The position numbers and the translations under genes are program-made. The notes beneath the pieces were generated by a model. It was not told the origin of the DNA. It did not search any database and saw only the letters and a program-made list of their open reading frames with translations. From NCBI RefSeq assembly GCF_900090195.1, contig NZ_LT607803.1:744001-808000 (forward strand): 64,000 bases of DNA, read 5' to 3'. Shown in pieces: positions 63,365-64,000 of this stretch. The DNA is from Variovorax sp. HW608. Lineage in GTDB: Bacteria > Pseudomonadota > Gammaproteobacteria > Burkholderiales > Burkholderiaceae_C. How positions within the stretch are numbered: position 1 is the stretch's first letter; each line of letters opens with the position of its first letter.

Positions 63365-64000
63365 TCAGCAGCACGCCGCCACGCACGACCACGCGTTCGC
63401 CCGCCTCGAGGCCGCTGCGCACGCGCACCAGGCCGCCGTCCTCGCTGCCCAGCTCGACCGCCCGGCGCACGAAGGTCCAGGGGTCGGCTTCGACGAAGAC
63501 GCTGGTGCTGTCGTTGTTCATCACCACCGCGGAGGTCGGCACCTGCGGCTCGCGCGACTGCGGCACGGCGATCCTGGCGCTCGCATACATGTTGGGCTTG
63601 AGCAGGCCCTTCGGGTTGGAAAACGTGACGCGGGCCTTGACCCGCCGGGTGTCGGCGTCGAGCACCGATGCGACGAAGGCGATCTTTCCGCTCTGGACCT
63701 GTCCGGGCAGGGCGGCCAGCGTGACCGCGACGTCCTGGCCGTTGGCGATCGTGCCGACCAGGCCCTCGGGCACGTTCACCGTGACCCACACGTGATCCAG
63801 GTTGGCCACGGTCATCATGGTGGCCGTCGCGTCGTTCACGACCGCGCCGGGCGCGGTGGCCAGCGCCGTCACGGTGCCGCCGATGGGCGTCGTGACCGTC
63901 AGCAATGCCCGCCCGCCCGAGGTCCGCGAGACATTCGCCTCGCCGAGGCTGCGCAGGCGGATTTCGCTGCGACGCAGCTCGGCGGTCTGCTGGACCACCG
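63357..64000 (-). CDS. RND membrane-fusion (adaptor) protein, 5' end beyond window
   Basis: The visible 213 residues are the C-terminal part of a CzcB/CusB-like periplasmic adaptor: barrel-sandwich and beta-barrel segments (TPIGGTVTALATAPGAVV, VANLDHVWVTVNVPE, LPGQVQSGKIAFV) and the final VRSGLEAGERVVVRGGVLL. The start lies outside the window. It is the first of three efflux genes reading leftward. Confidence 0.9.
   Translation of the reverse strand, partial: VVQQTAELRRSEIRLRSLGEANVSRTSGGRALLTVTTPIGGTVTALATAPGAVVNDATATMMTVANLDHVWVTVNVPEGLVGTIANGQDVAVTLAALPGQVQSGKIAFVASVLDADTRRVKARVTFSNPKGLLKPNMYASARIAVPQSREPQVPTSAVVMNNDSTSVFVEADPWTFVRRAVELGSEDGGLVRVRSGLEAGERVVVRGGVLLND

Noticed and set aside
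60656..63601. 981-codon open frame antisense to the RND pump
   Set aside because: It is a composition artefact; the minus-strand gene has all RND motifs and fits between adaptor and channel genes.

Overview
The window is about 67 % GC, densely coding beta-proteobacterial DNA. Gene content and protein style point to the Burkholderiales, most likely Comamonadaceae (Variovorax-like). The indicators are many Bug/TctC-type periplasmic binding proteins, LysR/GntR/IclR regulators beside small catabolic operons, CoA-ligase/acyl-CoA dehydrogenase cassettes, an aromatic-acid symporter and a gallate dioxygenase. I see no rRNA, tRNA, CRISPR array, transposase, phage gene or plasmid origin. It reads as a chromosomal or chromid catabolic region made of independently regulated modules.

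Layout. (1) 1-5507: on the minus strand, a molybdopterin oxidoreductase with its own 7Fe ferredoxin, an adrenodoxin-reductase-like flavoprotein and a moaA gene cut by the window edge; a divergent AraC regulator lies beside it. (2) 5545-12028: two paralogous luciferase-like monooxygenases, a Bug binding protein, an SDR, a VOC protein and a flavin reductase carrying an FCD-like tail, with a divergent LysR. (3) 12025-21133: an SMP-30 lactonase-like gene, then a seven-gene plus-strand operon (crotonase, ADP-forming acyl-CoA synthetase, two acyl-CoA dehydrogenase subunits, two SDRs, CMD protein). (4) 21160-30597: a racemase-like protein, FAD-linked 2-hydroxyacid oxidase and HpaI-type aldolase, divergent from a GntR regulator and a complete Dpp-type ABC importer. 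(5) 30608-36318: GGCT-like protein, an ACP-AMP ligase-PlsC fusion, a small hydrolase, and homoserine dehydrogenase preceded by a Thr/Ile-codon leader peptide and a terminator. (6) 36358-41877: LacI regulator and hexuronate/hexarate genes (Bug protein, galactarate/talarate dehydratase, uronate dehydrogenase, second enolase-superfamily enzyme). (7) 41893-47733: LysR, gallate dioxygenase, aromatic-acid transporter and a tannase lipoprotein. (8) 47792-56119: eight-gene minus-strand operon (RraA-like aldolase, NTF2-like protein, ketoglutarate-semialdehyde dehydrogenase, polar amino-acid-type ABC system with two binding proteins) divergent from an IclR/SMP-30 fusion regulator. (9) 56147-64000: phosphodiesterase-like exported enzyme, small lipoprotein, RidA, and a heavy-metal-type RND efflux system whose adaptor runs off the window.

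How it fits together. Most modules pair uptake with a short degradative pathway. Tannase, transporter and gallate dioxygenase form a tannin-to-ring-cleavage route. Uronate dehydrogenase and two enolase-superfamily enzymes convert sugar acids, and the ketoglutarate-semialdehyde dehydrogenase 10 kb away could complete that type of pathway. The most distinctive signals are the threonine-type attenuator in front of a lone hom gene, two in-phase LacI operators, paired GTATAC-type GntR operators, and several unusual domain fusions (flavin reductase-FCD, IclR-SMP-30, ACP-ligase-acyltransferase, SDR-degenerate SDR).
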